DNA from: Desulfocucumis sp964643075 | Lineage (GTDB): Bacteria; Bacillota; Desulfotomaculia; Desulfotomaculales; Desulfocucumaceae | Length of the DNA: 64,000 bases | Direction: 5' to 3' | Assembly: GCA_964643075.1 (NCBI GenBank) | Contig: CAZXQO010000023.1 | Span: 1-64,000, forward strand | Part shown: piece by piece, positions 51,738-60,984 of the stretch | Numbering within the stretch: the stretch's first letter is position 1 | Layout of the letters: the number at the start of each line of letters is the position of its first letter | The notes under the pieces: generated by a model | Told to the model about the DNA's origin: nothing | The model's database searches: none | What the model saw: only the letters and a program-made list of their open reading frames with translations | Program-made: the position numbers and the translations under genes

Positions 51738-51766
51738 TTTCGTTGGCGCAATTTTTGGGTTATAAT
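51738..51766 (+). promoter_or_regulatory. Promoter of the XRE gene
   Basis: A perfect TATAAT at 51761 with a weak TTTCGT at 17 bases. Transcription would start just before the XRE gene. Overlap with CGCAA/TTGCG motifs suggests autoregulation. Confidence 0.5.
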
Positions 51767-51784
51767 ATATGCGAGGTGTAAACA

Positions 51785-52153
51785 GTGGCCGAATCAATTG
51801 GAAAAATAATAAAACATTTAAGGATTCAAGCTGGTTACAAATCGCTTGGGGAACTACACAGAGAATCGGGCGTGCCAATATCAACACTATCAAGAATAGA
51901 ATCCGGAATACAAAAACCCCAGCCAGAAACATTGACAAGGCTGGCTCCATATTTAAACGTATCTCAAGAAAAACTTATGGCCGCTGCTGGATACCTTGAT
52001 GAAACAAGACAAGGAAAAATCCGCACATATGATGATAGACTTGAAGTATTTTTGCGAGCAATTGGAAAACTCTCACCGGAAGGGAAAGAAAAAGTTTACG
52101 ACTACATCGAATATGTAAAATCCCAGGAAAACAAAAAAAAGAAAAAAAGTTGA
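51785..52153 (+). CDS. XRE-family repressor (ImmR-like)
   Basis: 122 residues, GTG start with GAGGTG upstream. HTH: IIKHLRIQAGYKSLGELHRE, SGVPISTLSRIESGIQKPQP. A helical C-terminal part ends in a Lys-rich tail. With the ImmA-like peptidase next to it, this resembles the repressor/antirepressor pair that controls ICEBs1-type elements. Confidence 0.88.
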   Translation: MAESIGKIIKHLRIQAGYKSLGELHRESGVPISTLSRIESGIQKPQPETLTRLAPYLNVSQEKLMAAAGYLDETRQGKIRTYDDRLEVFLRAIGKLSPEGKEKVYDYIEYVKSQENKKKKKS

Positions 52154-52217
52154 CATTATGGCTACATGCTTGAATATAAATATCCCAGGAAAACAGCAGG
52201 AAAAACGATAAAAATTT

Positions 52218-52247
52218 TGAACCACCACTTTAAGAAGTGGTGGTTCA
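52218..52247 (+). terminator. Intrinsic terminator between XRE and ImmA genes
   Basis: TGAACCACCACTT and AAGTGGTGGTTCA pair perfectly around TAAG, followed by a weak T-rich stretch (ATTGCTTTTAT). It would reduce ImmA relative to the repressor. Confidence 0.8.
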
Positions 52248-52292
52248 ATTGCTTTTATAAGCATTCGTCAAATAATAACAGGAGTTGACATT

Positions 52293-53030
52293 ATGGATAA
52301 TTTAATTGCAATTATTAAGGCAAGAGTGCTTTATTATGACATAAAACCAATTTATCCTCTAAATGTATTTTGGCTTGCCAATCATATAACTGGTAAGCCA
52401 ATCCAAGTAAACAAAGAAGATTTTCCGGTAAATATATGTGCAATGATCTTAAATGAACCTGATTACGACAAAACATATATTGCCGTAAATAAGAACCGCA
52501 CAACTGCAAGCCAACGATTTGCTATTGTGCATGAATTAGCACACGTATATTTAGGACATAGAGGGAAAATAAGCGTTATTGAAGATGAGGAAGACCCTGT
52601 TCTACGGGCTGAAGCAGATGCCTTTGCTACAGAGCTACTTGCACCAAAAGACAGAATTTTATCATTAGCATGCAAATACAGCGAACCATTCCACTTAATA
52701 TATCAAATCAGAAAAAGCCACAATGTAAGCCTTGAGATGACTTGTCGTCGGCTATTAGAATTAGAAATATTCCGTGGTGCTTTTGTATGCTTTAATGAAT
52801 CGGGTTCCCTTTTTAATTATAAAACAGAAGGCTTTAATATTGATCTAAATAGAATTCTCAATCTTCCAAAAATTGAACGTGGTTGCTCTATAATCAGACG
52901 AGGGACAATTAATGGCATACCAATGACTCTTCACTATCAAAGATTCAAGCAAAGTGGAAAGTATCTAGCCGCATGGATTGATGATACTACGACATCAGAC
53001 AACAACCCCAATTTAGCCTTATGGGCTTGA
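52293..53030 (+). CDS. ImmA/IrrE-family metallopeptidase
   Basis: 245 residues, AGGAGTTGAC before the ATG. Zinc motif FAIVHELAHVYLGH (HExxH) and later RAEADAFATELLAP with the third-ligand Glu region. ImmA-type enzymes cleave the XRE repressor on DNA damage or other signals to induce the element. The C-terminal part after residue 160 is a family extension. Confidence 0.9.
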   Translation: MDNLIAIIKARVLYYDIKPIYPLNVFWLANHITGKPIQVNKEDFPVNICAMILNEPDYDKTYIAVNKNRTTASQRFAIVHELAHVYLGHRGKISVIEDEEDPVLRAEADAFATELLAPKDRILSLACKYSEPFHLIYQIRKSHNVSLEMTCRRLLELEIFRGAFVCFNESGSLFNYKTEGFNIDLNRILNLPKIERGCSIIRRGTINGIPMTLHYQRFKQSGKYLAAWIDDTTTSDNNPNLALWA

Positions 53031-53140
53031 TTAGAATCCGGGAACCTTGCGTCACTCGCACATCACGGCGCATATGCAGTTCTTGGAAATGATAGCAGCG
53101 ATTATCTCTTTCAAATCCTTTTCTTGCTTGGCTATAAGTT

Positions 53141-53362
53141 TCACTGCATTCCCATTGAAATATATCCGATATTGACTATGTTAATATTATGCTGTTCTCC
53201 TACTGAATCAATTATTTTTATTATATCAGCTGATTTTTCAATAATTTTTGCCTGAGATATTGTTCTTCTGCCCGTATCCTTCTTATTTCGAAATACAAAG
53301 CTCACTGGCGTATTAGTTCCGATATTCTGAGTAATAAACTGTTCTATTTGTTCTTTTTTCAA
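53141..53362 (-). CDS. Hypothetical protein
   Basis: 73 residues, weak ribosome site. KKEQIEQFITQNIGTNTPVS then RRTISQAKIIEKSADIIKII. Possibly an OB- or SH3-like small domain. AT-rich like the neighbouring ATPase gene; may be its small partner. Confidence 0.5.
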   Translation of the reverse strand: MKKEQIEQFITQNIGTNTPVSFVFRNKKDTGRRTISQAKIIEKSADIIKIIDSVGEQHNINIVNIGYISMGMQ

Positions 53363-53459
53363 TAATTACCTCCCACAGTCGAACTATGTTCATGAATTAT
53401 CATATAAATACATTATAATATAATATGGATATTAGGAATGTAATACCGATTTTTTCTCC

Positions 53460-55673
53460 TCAATTTTTTTCACTCAAACATATTGCTTGAAATCTTCTAA
53501 AAAGACTTACAAGCTCAACTATTGACATGTCAATTATTGGCTCAAACATAAATGAATTTATATGAATATTCTCAGATGTCATTAAACTAACCTCATCAAG
53601 TATTCTTATGATATCTAATTTATCTGGTAACTTCTTTTTATAAAGGCCTAATAACAAACCCGTTTGAACAGTTCCTTTATTGCGTTCCTTGTCAACGTCA
53701 TCAAAATTACCATCTAATCCTGTGATTTCATCAATCATAAAAGTTTCAGCTAAAAGACGGATAGCAATTGATAATATTATCTTATCATCTAAATCAATCT
53801 TTTCTGTGTTTTCTTTTACGACTGCATTTGCTTCATCCATAATTAAGTCAAATACAAGTTTATTTTCATTTCCTTGTGAAAAAATTAAATTCATGTTTAA
53901 TGTCTTATTGTAAATATCCTCCAAGTCCTTTAAGGTTATTGATTTAGAATTGCTTTTTATATGAAGTAATGACGTAAGTGTCAAATAATCTGTGTCTGAG
54001 GTATCTTTAGTATATTCAATAATATTCCGTACAAATGGTATTGAGGTTATCAGTGCTTTTCCCTCGCCTTTAATAATACCTTTTTTGATAATACTAAATG
54101 GGTTATTAAACACATATTTCGGATTTTCCAATGATATTCCTATTAAGTCCTTAGACACCATCTGCGGGAACATTGATTCTTTAACCCTTGTAGCAGTAGT
54201 TCTAAAAAAGTCAAAATTATGGGTTAGAATAATAAGCTTGAAGTTTGATTCTCGGGATATTTCTTGTAAATACTCTATAATTGCATATTTATTTTTATAA
54301 TCAAATGATTCTGCAATATCATCAGCTACAATAAGGACTTCTTTTCCCTCGCTTTTTAAGGCCTCTAAGTCATTGATTATATTTAGTAAGTATAGTGCTC
54401 TTTTTTCTCCCTGGCTTAAAATATTTTCAAGATTTTTTCTTAATAATGGAGCTTCTTCTTTTGTTTCCTCATCATAAAATTTAAATATGAAATTAGGAAC
54501 GCTCTCATTTAATAAAACATCATCTTGATTTGGCACTTCTACAATTAAAGGCACTTTAAATCTTTCCTTAAATATTTCTAGAGTGCGTTCCCATTGAGTT
54601 TTTTCTTTTTTTGCTTCGCTTTTAATTTCTTCTATTACATCTTTACTTGTTTTATAACTATCAACAAGAATTTTATACTGTGATTGTGTAGCTTTTAAAA
54701 TACTTGTCCAAGCTTTAATTTTAAAATCATTAAAGTCCGCTAACATCACAATGATTTCTGGATACTTTTCAATTATTTTCCTAAAGTTAACTAATGCTCT
54801 TTTATTTAGTTCTTTGTCTATTTTATCAAATTTGCTCCGAAGTTTTATATCTTCAAAAATTTTATTTCGTTCTCCTGAAATTACAGCAAATAGTTGCTCG
54901 GCTGTGGTTATACTATTATCAATACCTTTTAGTTTCACTTGATGTTCGGCGTCAAAGAATCCGCTATTTGTCAAGTCGTTTGTAATACTTTCAGCATTAT
55001 AATGACTAAAAATTCCTCTTTTAAAGATTGTTGTGTTCTTAAGTAACTCGTCATATTGCTTATTATATTCTTGTATCTGTGCTAAGTTTTTAGGATCAGA
55101 AATATATTTCTCAACACCATCATTAAAAATATCAAGATATGGGACTTTCTTGAAATCTAATCCACAATCTGGTTTTGAAAGTATGCCGTCTTCATACAAT
55201 TCCAAAAGCAAATCTAAAAAATCTATTGGCTGTTTTGTGAATGCAGTACATATTTCAATAATAACATCCATATTCGAGTTGGTTTCATTTCTTACTTCAG
55301 CTAGAAATCCTTCTTTAAGCATATTTACTTTAAGTAATTCTCGGTCATATTTTTCTTTTATGTCTTTTGATACCATGAGTTTAGCACTATTTGGTGAAAT
55401 ATACTCATCTTCATAACTGTTTATAACAAAAATTTCTTCTGGGGAAATTTCTAAATTATCATCTTTTTTTACAGAATATGTAGACTTCCTTTTAAATACA
55501 TCCTCTGCTGGTTTCCTACCTAATGCTAGTTGCTTAAAAGTCTTTGCAAACGATGTTTTCATCATTCCATTAGAAGCGTAGACTAAATATGCATTCTTCT
55601 TGCTAAAATCAAATATGCAGTCAAATTTCTTTATTCCATAGCAGTTTTCTAAACTAACTGATATTATTTTCAT
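53460..55673 (-). CDS. ABC/SMC-type AAA ATPase, probable defence protein
   Basis: 737 residues from the ATG at 55673 (AAAGGAAG upstream). N-terminal MKIISVSLENCYGIKKFDCI and P-loop-like YASNGMMKTSFAKTF, in which the usual Gly before Lys is Met. A long helical middle. The ABC signature is LSQGEKRALYLLNI (about 450) and the Walker B VLIVADDIAESFDY, then FKLIILTHNFDFF with the switch His. This layout is shared by RecF/RloC-like proteins of phage-defence and toxin systems. The C-terminal ~200 residues carry no motif I can name. Very AT-rich, beside a restriction system. Confidence 0.78.
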   Translation of the reverse strand: MKIISVSLENCYGIKKFDCIFDFSKKNAYLVYASNGMMKTSFAKTFKQLALGRKPAEDVFKRKSTYSVKKDDNLEISPEEIFVINSYEDEYISPNSAKLMVSKDIKEKYDRELLKVNMLKEGFLAEVRNETNSNMDVIIEICTAFTKQPIDFLDLLLELYEDGILSKPDCGLDFKKVPYLDIFNDGVEKYISDPKNLAQIQEYNKQYDELLKNTTIFKRGIFSHYNAESITNDLTNSGFFDAEHQVKLKGIDNSITTAEQLFAVISGERNKIFEDIKLRSKFDKIDKELNKRALVNFRKIIEKYPEIIVMLADFNDFKIKAWTSILKATQSQYKILVDSYKTSKDVIEEIKSEAKKEKTQWERTLEIFKERFKVPLIVEVPNQDDVLLNESVPNFIFKFYDEETKEEAPLLRKNLENILSQGEKRALYLLNIINDLEALKSEGKEVLIVADDIAESFDYKNKYAIIEYLQEISRESNFKLIILTHNFDFFRTTATRVKESMFPQMVSKDLIGISLENPKYVFNNPFSIIKKGIIKGEGKALITSIPFVRNIIEYTKDTSDTDYLTLTSLLHIKSNSKSITLKDLEDIYNKTLNMNLIFSQGNENKLVFDLIMDEANAVVKENTEKIDLDDKIILSIAIRLLAETFMIDEITGLDGNFDDVDKERNKGTVQTGLLLGLYKKKLPDKLDIIRILDEVSLMTSENIHINSFMFEPIIDMSIVELVSLFRRFQAICLSEKN

Positions 55674-56007
55674 AACTAACTTCCTTTCACAACCATTAGT
55701 TATAGTTACACAACGATCTGCGTTGATTAAGTAATCGAAGTCCCCAGATTGCTCTTTCCTAAACATACCACACTTTTCTTAAACATCCTTCCTTAACTAG
55801 CAACCCACATTCATTTATTCTCCAAAAAAACAAAAGCCAGAGCGAATAAATAACGTCCTAGTTTCACGTGTACTAATAATTAGCAAGTATATCGTTAAAA
55901 CTTACATAAACAATGTGTCCCCTTGAACCCCAACTACCCTAAAACTTTCAATAGCAAACCCTCTATATTCCCTCTGAGCCGTTCTCGATATCCACTACAA
56001 ACACATA
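55674..56007. other. Gap without a recognised feature
   Basis: 334 AT-rich bases. No gene with a ribosome site, no clear hairpin and no repeat seen. Confidence 0.6.
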
Positions 56008-56223
56008 CTAGTCTATACAGTACCGAGGTTCAATGCCGACGTACTCCTTTGCCAAGTAAAAGGGAGTACCCTGTAACTTGATATCTACGTAGTGGTTTTT
56101 TACTTGATAATCAGGGTTCCGTTTGGAAAGGACGTCTGCTTTCTTCCACGGAAGTCTGCAGGCGTTCAAATATACTTCGAATGCACTTTCATCCTCAGCT
56201 TTACCTTTTATCAAACACCCCAT
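56008..56223 (-). CDS. Small hypothetical protein after the glycosylase
   Basis: 71 residues, no strong ribosome site. FEVYLNACRLPWKKADVLSK then YVDIKLQGTPFYLAKEYVGI. Unrecognised. It could be the last gene of the restriction operon or a leftover. Confidence 0.4.
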   Translation of the reverse strand: MGCLIKGKAEDESAFEVYLNACRLPWKKADVLSKRNPDYQVKNHYVDIKLQGTPFYLAKEYVGIEPRYCID

Positions 56224-56255
56224 GTAATCGTTTTACTCAACCATAACCAGTCCTC

Positions 56256-56915
56256 CTATATGTTGGCAGGTTCATAACATACCAGTAAAGCTGGGCAAGT
56301 TCCACACGCCGGGGAATAGTGCTTACAGACAAGGGCCGCAAAATCAAGCAGACCAAGGTTATACTCTCTTGCTGCACCGGCAGGCACCAACTGTCCAGCA
56401 GCAGTCCAGAACCTCTTTGTTGGGTTAATTTTTTCAAGTGGTTTCTGAATAGAAAAAATCCTCTTATATACACGGATGACGTTCCGGTCTACTACGGGTA
56501 CGGCCTGTCCATATGCGAAACATAGTACTGCGTGAGCTGTATATTCTCCAACCCCAGAGAGAGACAGCAGCCCCTTTAGATCACCCGGGACAACACCTCC
56601 AAACCTACCCATTATGTCGTTTGCAATTGATATAAGCGTCTTTGCCCGGTATAAAAAACCCAACGGCCTTATCTGGTCTGTAAGCTCTGTTTCACTGGCT
56701 TCAGAAAGCTCTTTCGGCGTTGGGTAAAGAGACGTTAATAAATTATAGACGGGGCTGACTTTCCTAGCAAAAGTTTGGTGTAAGAGTATCTCAGCGACTA
56801 GTACTCTAAAAGGGTCATGGGTCTTCCTCCAAGGGAATTCTCTCCCGTTTTCCCTAGACCAAGAGATAATGGCGTTTTGAAAACCCTTTCTAATTCCCTC
56901 GTCGACACTGAACAT
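56256..56915 (-). CDS. MutY-family mismatch DNA glycosylase (HhH-GPD, 4Fe-4S)
   Basis: 219 residues. Front FPWRKTHDPFRVLVAEILLH has the family Glu; the hairpin is LSLSGVGEYTAHAV and the catalytic Asp lies in AVPVVDRNVIRVY. The C-terminus has CKHYSPACGTCPALLVC, the C-x6-C-x2-C-x5-C cluster. It lacks the C-terminal NUDIX-like domain of true MutY. The Tyr after GVGE matches thymine-DNA glycosylases of the Mig type, which repair T:G from 5-methylcytosine deamination and are encoded next to cytosine methylases. The gene is in exactly that place. Confidence 0.88.
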   Translation of the reverse strand: MFSVDEGIRKGFQNAIISWSRENGREFPWRKTHDPFRVLVAEILLHQTFARKVSPVYNLLTSLYPTPKELSEASETELTDQIRPLGFLYRAKTLISIANDIMGRFGGVVPGDLKGLLSLSGVGEYTAHAVLCFAYGQAVPVVDRNVIRVYKRIFSIQKPLEKINPTKRFWTAAGQLVPAGAAREYNLGLLDFAALVCKHYSPACGTCPALLVCYEPANI

Positions 56916-56944
56916 GTGCTTACACTGTCCTCGGCGGCCTGAGC

Positions 56945-57925
56945 CTAGATTATTTTGACCTTTATTTTTTTGGACTTTATGTAGCTCACTATTATTTCAG
57001 CGGTTGCGCCCTCTGTGGCCGAACCTGTTGCCGTTACAGACCCATGGGGACTTACGTTTACGACTCCTGGGGCGCTGGTCAAATAAGTCGTAAACTCCTC
57101 AAGAGTTACGTCTTTTGTACTCCCGTCGGTAAAAACCGCAGTGACAGTTAGCTGCTGGGTAGTCCCTGGCTTCATCCTCTTTAATTCGGGCGATGTAGTT
57201 ATTTTTTGGACTTGCTTTGCGCTATTGAAGTGGACGAGCTTGTCCCAATTAATAGTCCCGTCTTCAAAGCAGAAGTTGTTGGTAAACTCACGCGTGAAGC
57301 GGTTTACTGCTGCATCCCACGCGAGGTTATAATCAAGTAAGTGCTCCTGGGGCTTGTCCTTCATAAGGCGGACGATCTTTAGGTAAAAATCGGGATCGCC
57401 GGTTATTTCTTCCCAAAATACTTGGCCAGCCAGTTCCCTAAAGGGGGTTTTGCTGTTTTGGCTCTGTTGTTTCCTCCCGTAAGAATAGCCGACGACTGGA
57501 TCAAATTTTTTACCGAGCTTGAATAAACGTTTTTGGAGCTTACCAAATTCTTCTTCCTGTCTTTTTTTGCTTTGTGCGTTGAAGACGCTCGGTCCGCTTT
57601 TTACTGCTATTGCTTTATAGGTGCTGTCGTCTTCTATAGCCACATCTACGCCCTCTGACGGGGCAACGACTCCCCCTGATACGAACTTAGCTAAAGGCTC
57701 GAAAAAAGCGTCTCCAAAAATACCTTCGTCGCTACTAGACATAAAGGCTGATAACAGCCCCTCAACGATTTCCCCTGCTTTCTGTACACCCATCGCCTTG
57801 AAAAGATAAGGGTTCTTGCGAAGTAGAGCTTCGTTGAGCTGTAAAGTCTGGATCTTTTCTATCCTCCGGCTATAAAAAACGTCTAGTAGTTCTGCGATTT
57901 TTTGCTCCAATGCAAGGTTGTCCAT
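56945..57925 (-). CDS. PmeII-like type II restriction endonuclease with Ig-like tail
   Basis: About 326 residues from the ATG at 57925; a TTG nine bases earlier is possible (AGGAGG upstream). Residues 1-250 resemble PmeII-type enzymes: LLRKNPYLFKAMG, LLSAFMSSSDEGIFGDAFFE, GVDVAIEDDSTYKAIAVKSG with the D...VKSG core, and INWDKLVHFNSA. After that comes a ~75-residue Big_2/Ig-like domain: LKRMKPGTTQQLTVTAVFTD, GVVNVSPHGSVTATG. Such domains are normally outside the cell. It is encoded between the methylase and glycosylase genes. Confidence 0.82.
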   Translation of the reverse strand: MDNLALEQKIAELLDVFYSRRIEKIQTLQLNEALLRKNPYLFKAMGVQKAGEIVEGLLSAFMSSSDEGIFGDAFFEPLAKFVSGGVVAPSEGVDVAIEDDSTYKAIAVKSGPSVFNAQSKKRQEEEFGKLQKRLFKLGKKFDPVVGYSYGRKQQSQNSKTPFRELAGQVFWEEITGDPDFYLKIVRLMKDKPQEHLLDYNLAWDAAVNRFTREFTNNFCFEDGTINWDKLVHFNSAKQVQKITTSPELKRMKPGTTQQLTVTAVFTDGSTKDVTLEEFTTYLTSAPGVVNVSPHGSVTATGSATEGATAEIIVSYIKSKKIKVKII

Positions 57926-57940
57926 TGTCTTCAAAGCCTC

Positions 57941-59107
57941 CTAATTACAAGCCGCTTCGATATAGGGTTCAAAGTTACTCACAGCGTTATGCGTTGACGT
58001 ACCGCGCAGCCGCCTAGTCCTTATTTCTGAGCTTCCATCTGCCACAGAAACCAGTACCTGGCCTATGGCTTTACCTAAGCCAACAGGTACAGCATTGCCG
58101 ATCAGCTTGTATTGCTGGGACACGGTACCGCAAAATTTCCAGTCCTCTGGGAATTGCTGTATAGCTGCGTATTCCTTTACGCTCAAAGGTCGGTCTTGTG
58201 CTGGGTGACAGAGCATCGACGCTTTTTGCACAGGGCTGGTTACCAAGGTAGGGCATGGCTGATTATAGGATAGCCTACGGTAGAACCCCATTTTCCCCCC
58301 AGAGGCTTCGTAAGCACCACCCATAGCCATAGGGAGCAAATGCTCAGGGATATCCCGCCAGTTGCCTCCTGGGGGTACCATTCTTAAGTAGTTGATCCTT
58401 TCCTCGCTAAATCTGCCACAAGGGCCGGTAGCATCCTCATAGCACCGTATCGCATCACGTAACCTGACCCATCTGCAGTCACTGTTTTGGTGACGCATAA
58501 AGTGTGTTGGTTGTGGGAGGAAGACGTTCTCGTTATCCCTTGAGCCTATAACGACCAAGCGTTCTCTGAACTGAGGCACACCATAATTTACCGCATCCAG
58601 GATACCGAACACCATTCTATAGCCTAGTTGCTCCATTTCATTATATATCATTCGAAAAGCTGACCCTGGTTCTTCTTCCGGTGTTAAAGGCCTATTCCTA
58701 TTAATGTGTGGTACATGCCTAATAGGAGCAGAGATCAAACCCTTTACATTTTCAAAGACAAAGAAACGCGGCTGTGCTTCCCGTACCACTCTTATAAATT
58801 CTCTGAATAGTGAGCCTCTCTCATCAATAATGGAGCCCCGTTTTCCTGCGGTACTAAATGATTGGCAGGGTGGGCCACCTACCACTGCAAAGGCGTCCCC
58901 GGCAGCCATACCTGCCCTCCGAAGTATTTCTGCAGTGGTAATATCCCTAATGTCGCCAGCAATAACAGGAAAATTTTTGCCTTTGTTAGCCAATATAGTA
59001 TCTACAGCTTGTCGATCGATCTCAACAGCGACAGCGGTTTCAAGCCCTGCTTCTTCAACTCCCAGGTCAAGACCCATGGCACCGCTGAAAAGGGATATTA
59101 TTGACAC
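57941..59107 (-). CDS. C5-cytosine DNA methyltransferase (type II modification enzyme)
   Basis: 388 residues, GTG start with AGGAGG upstream. Motif I SLFSGAMGLDLGVEEAGLE; motif IV VVGGPPCQSFSTAGKRG with catalytic Cys; motif VI FFVFENVKGLI; motif VIII QFRERLVVIGS; motifs IX/X RPLSVKEYAAIQQFPEDW and KLIGNAVPVGLGKAIG. It protects the site cut by the endonuclease encoded downstream. The recognition sequence cannot be read from the protein. Confidence 0.95.
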   Translation of the reverse strand: MSIISLFSGAMGLDLGVEEAGLETAVAVEIDRQAVDTILANKGKNFPVIAGDIRDITTAEILRRAGMAAGDAFAVVGGPPCQSFSTAGKRGSIIDERGSLFREFIRVVREAQPRFFVFENVKGLISAPIRHVPHINRNRPLTPEEEPGSAFRMIYNEMEQLGYRMVFGILDAVNYGVPQFRERLVVIGSRDNENVFLPQPTHFMRHQNSDCRWVRLRDAIRCYEDATGPCGRFSEERINYLRMVPPGGNWRDIPEHLLPMAMGGAYEASGGKMGFYRRLSYNQPCPTLVTSPVQKASMLCHPAQDRPLSVKEYAAIQQFPEDWKFCGTVSQQYKLIGNAVPVGLGKAIGQVLVSVADGSSEIRTRRLRGTSTHNAVSNFEPYIEAACN

Positions 59108-59149
59108 CTGCGTAGCCTCCTTTCCAATTCTTTATGTTTTTTTGGAAAT

Positions 59150-59221
59150 ACAATAATAAAACCGGGCACTTACCCCTGCCACTGTCTAATAAACAGCAAC
59201 TATCGGGTAATCACGCCCGGT
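59150..59221 (-). terminator. Long-stem terminator/leader upstream of the methylase
   Basis: On the minus strand ACCGGGC and GCCCGGT close a nested stem with TTACCC/GGGGTAA inside, then TTTATTATTG. It ends the relaxation-gene transcript or acts as a leader of the restriction operon. The next stretch, 59225-59631, has nothing else I can support. Confidence 0.7.
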
Positions 59222-59631
59222 TCCCCAAGCAAATGTTTCAAAATTCATTAATCCCAAGCCTCCCTTTGGGATCACAAGAATCATTTGGTATAATAAAAAA
59301 TTCAACATTAAAAATCAACATCCTGCTAGAATTTAAAAAATACTTATACGGACGTATTCAGCTGTTATCGTATCGTCGTCATATACTGAGATTATTTTAT
59401 ATGGCGGGCTATAGGCATGGCTGGCATCTGCCATTGTAGGGATACAGTCAAAAAAATAATAGGATGGCTGCCGGCAACACAGTTATACAGGTAGCCTTTT
59501 TATGATATTTCACTGTCCGTACCGTTTTGCTTTAATGCCTGGCCTTACGTCTACGTAATAAAGGAAAGCTATCCCTTTTTTCGAGTTTGTCATTAATCCA
59601 TCTTATTGGGTTTTGTGTAAAAACACCAAAA

Positions 59632-60273
59632 TCAATATTTCCAATTCCCTTTGAGTACCTTGACCATCACCCCGCTATCAGCTGCAGCTTTCATTGCATA
59701 TTCTCTTTTTGATTCTGAGAAGACAAGCATTAACAATAACACTTTTTGGTGTAACTGTGCGGGTAACCGCGAATACGATTTAACCCTATATACTATATAT
59801 TTCATAGACAGGCCATAGTCTACCACCAAGGCTTGCAGTATGCCGTCTTTTATAAAATATCTGTCATTTGCCCGAAAAATCCCCTCCAGCGTGTCAAAAT
59901 CGGCGTCTATTAGATAACTTAGCGCCTCTTCTTTTGTTATGTAGTCAATACCGCCCATGGCCATTGAAAAGTCACAATGAATTAAGTGATGCAATACCGT
60001 ATCAACGCTGGCGTTACGGTATACCTTGGCATACCACGGAAAAGAGAGGCTTATCACCTCACCCCCGCGTGGGGCCAGATAATAATAAGCTTTGCCGCAA
60101 GGTAACAGGTCAGAGTTAATTAATTTAGCATTGCGTAAAGACAACAATCTTTTATAACATGTATGGTATGCGCTGTTAAAGATACCGGCCTTGAACATCT
60201 GTTCAAGTGTGGCGAAACGCCACCGGGCTATAAATTCAAGAACCCGCTTATCACGTTCCGTTACAACAATCAA
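59632..60273 (-). CDS. Replication-relaxation family protein (second of pair)
   Basis: About 213 residues from the TTG at 60273 (GAGGTG upstream). Winged-helix start VTERDKRVLEFIARWRFATL, then YKRLLSLRNAKLINSDLLPC and YYYLAPRGGEVISL, as in the Replic_Relax family. The C-terminal part is a nuclease-like or dimer domain with no clear catalytic set. Members are linked to relaxosome or replication functions in Gram-positive elements. It follows a similar gene. Confidence 0.78.
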   Translation of the reverse strand: MIVVTERDKRVLEFIARWRFATLEQMFKAGIFNSAYHTCYKRLLSLRNAKLINSDLLPCGKAYYYLAPRGGEVISLSFPWYAKVYRNASVDTVLHHLIHCDFSMAMGGIDYITKEEALSYLIDADFDTLEGIFRANDRYFIKDGILQALVVDYGLSMKYIVYRVKSYSRLPAQLHQKVLLLMLVFSESKREYAMKAAADSGVMVKVLKGNWKY

Positions 60274-60283
60274 GTTAAACACC

Positions 60284-60946
60284 TCAATTCCGACCGGCTG
60301 AAATAGCATAGGTAAAAAACTCTCCCCGGGCTCCATGTCTGGCCAGGGTATTTTCCCGGCCTGCCGGGCATACCCAGACCGTCTTTTTACCTGCAAACCC
60401 GGCAACCTTCTCGCGGATCTGCTTCGCTGTATATTTACCGCAGTCCGCTTCTACAAAAACGTCTTCACCTTCGTTGCTCACGTAGGAAGCATCAGGCACT
60501 ACATAGCCGGTATTGCCTTTATAAGTGCTGTTTTCAATTTCCAAGGCGTCACCGATGCGCCAGGTGCCCCTTTCGCTTTCGGTAAGCCGGAAATACACAT
60601 CGTTTGTACGTATCTGGTGAACCACCTCATTGGCCTTACCCGGATTAATAAACACTATACTTTTATCCAACCCCGGCCCCTCGGGGCCGGTAGCCCAACG
60701 CTTACCTTTCGCATCCAGGCTGTAAACCTTCATGAAAGTGCCTGGCTTTTCCGCATTAACGGTATGTTCCGTTAAATACCTAGCCTTTTGCAGCTGCTTC
60801 AACCGGTCATCACAAGTGCGCTCCTGTGCCGTTGGCCAGAAGGCGTTTTTCAACTGTTGAAAAGATAATACCCGGCAACGGGCTAAGCCTGTTAAGATGG
60901 CTTTATCCCGGTCAGTAAGCTGCTTTGCTTTGGTTTTTCTGGCCAA
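60284..60946 (-). CDS. Replication-relaxation family protein (first of pair)
   Basis: About 220 residues from the TTG at 60946 (AAAGGGAGGG upstream). LTDRDKAILTGLARCRVLSF, then DDRLKQLQKARYLTEHTVNA repeats the winged-helix layout of its neighbour. C-terminal VPDASYVSNEGEDVFVEADC and FAGKKTVWVCPAGR resemble the family's PD-(D/E)XK-like part. It could be a relaxase-type or accessory DNA-binding protein. No classic MobA/TraI relaxase is seen in the window. Confidence 0.78.
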   Translation of the reverse strand: MARKTKAKQLTDRDKAILTGLARCRVLSFQQLKNAFWPTAQERTCDDRLKQLQKARYLTEHTVNAEKPGTFMKVYSLDAKGKRWATGPEGPGLDKSIVFINPGKANEVVHQIRTNDVYFRLTESERGTWRIGDALEIENSTYKGNTGYVVPDASYVSNEGEDVFVEADCGKYTAKQIREKVAGFAGKKTVWVCPAGRENTLARHGARGEFFTYAISAGRN

Positions 60947-60984
60947 AGTACAACCCTCCCTTTCAATCACTACAACTTTCAATA

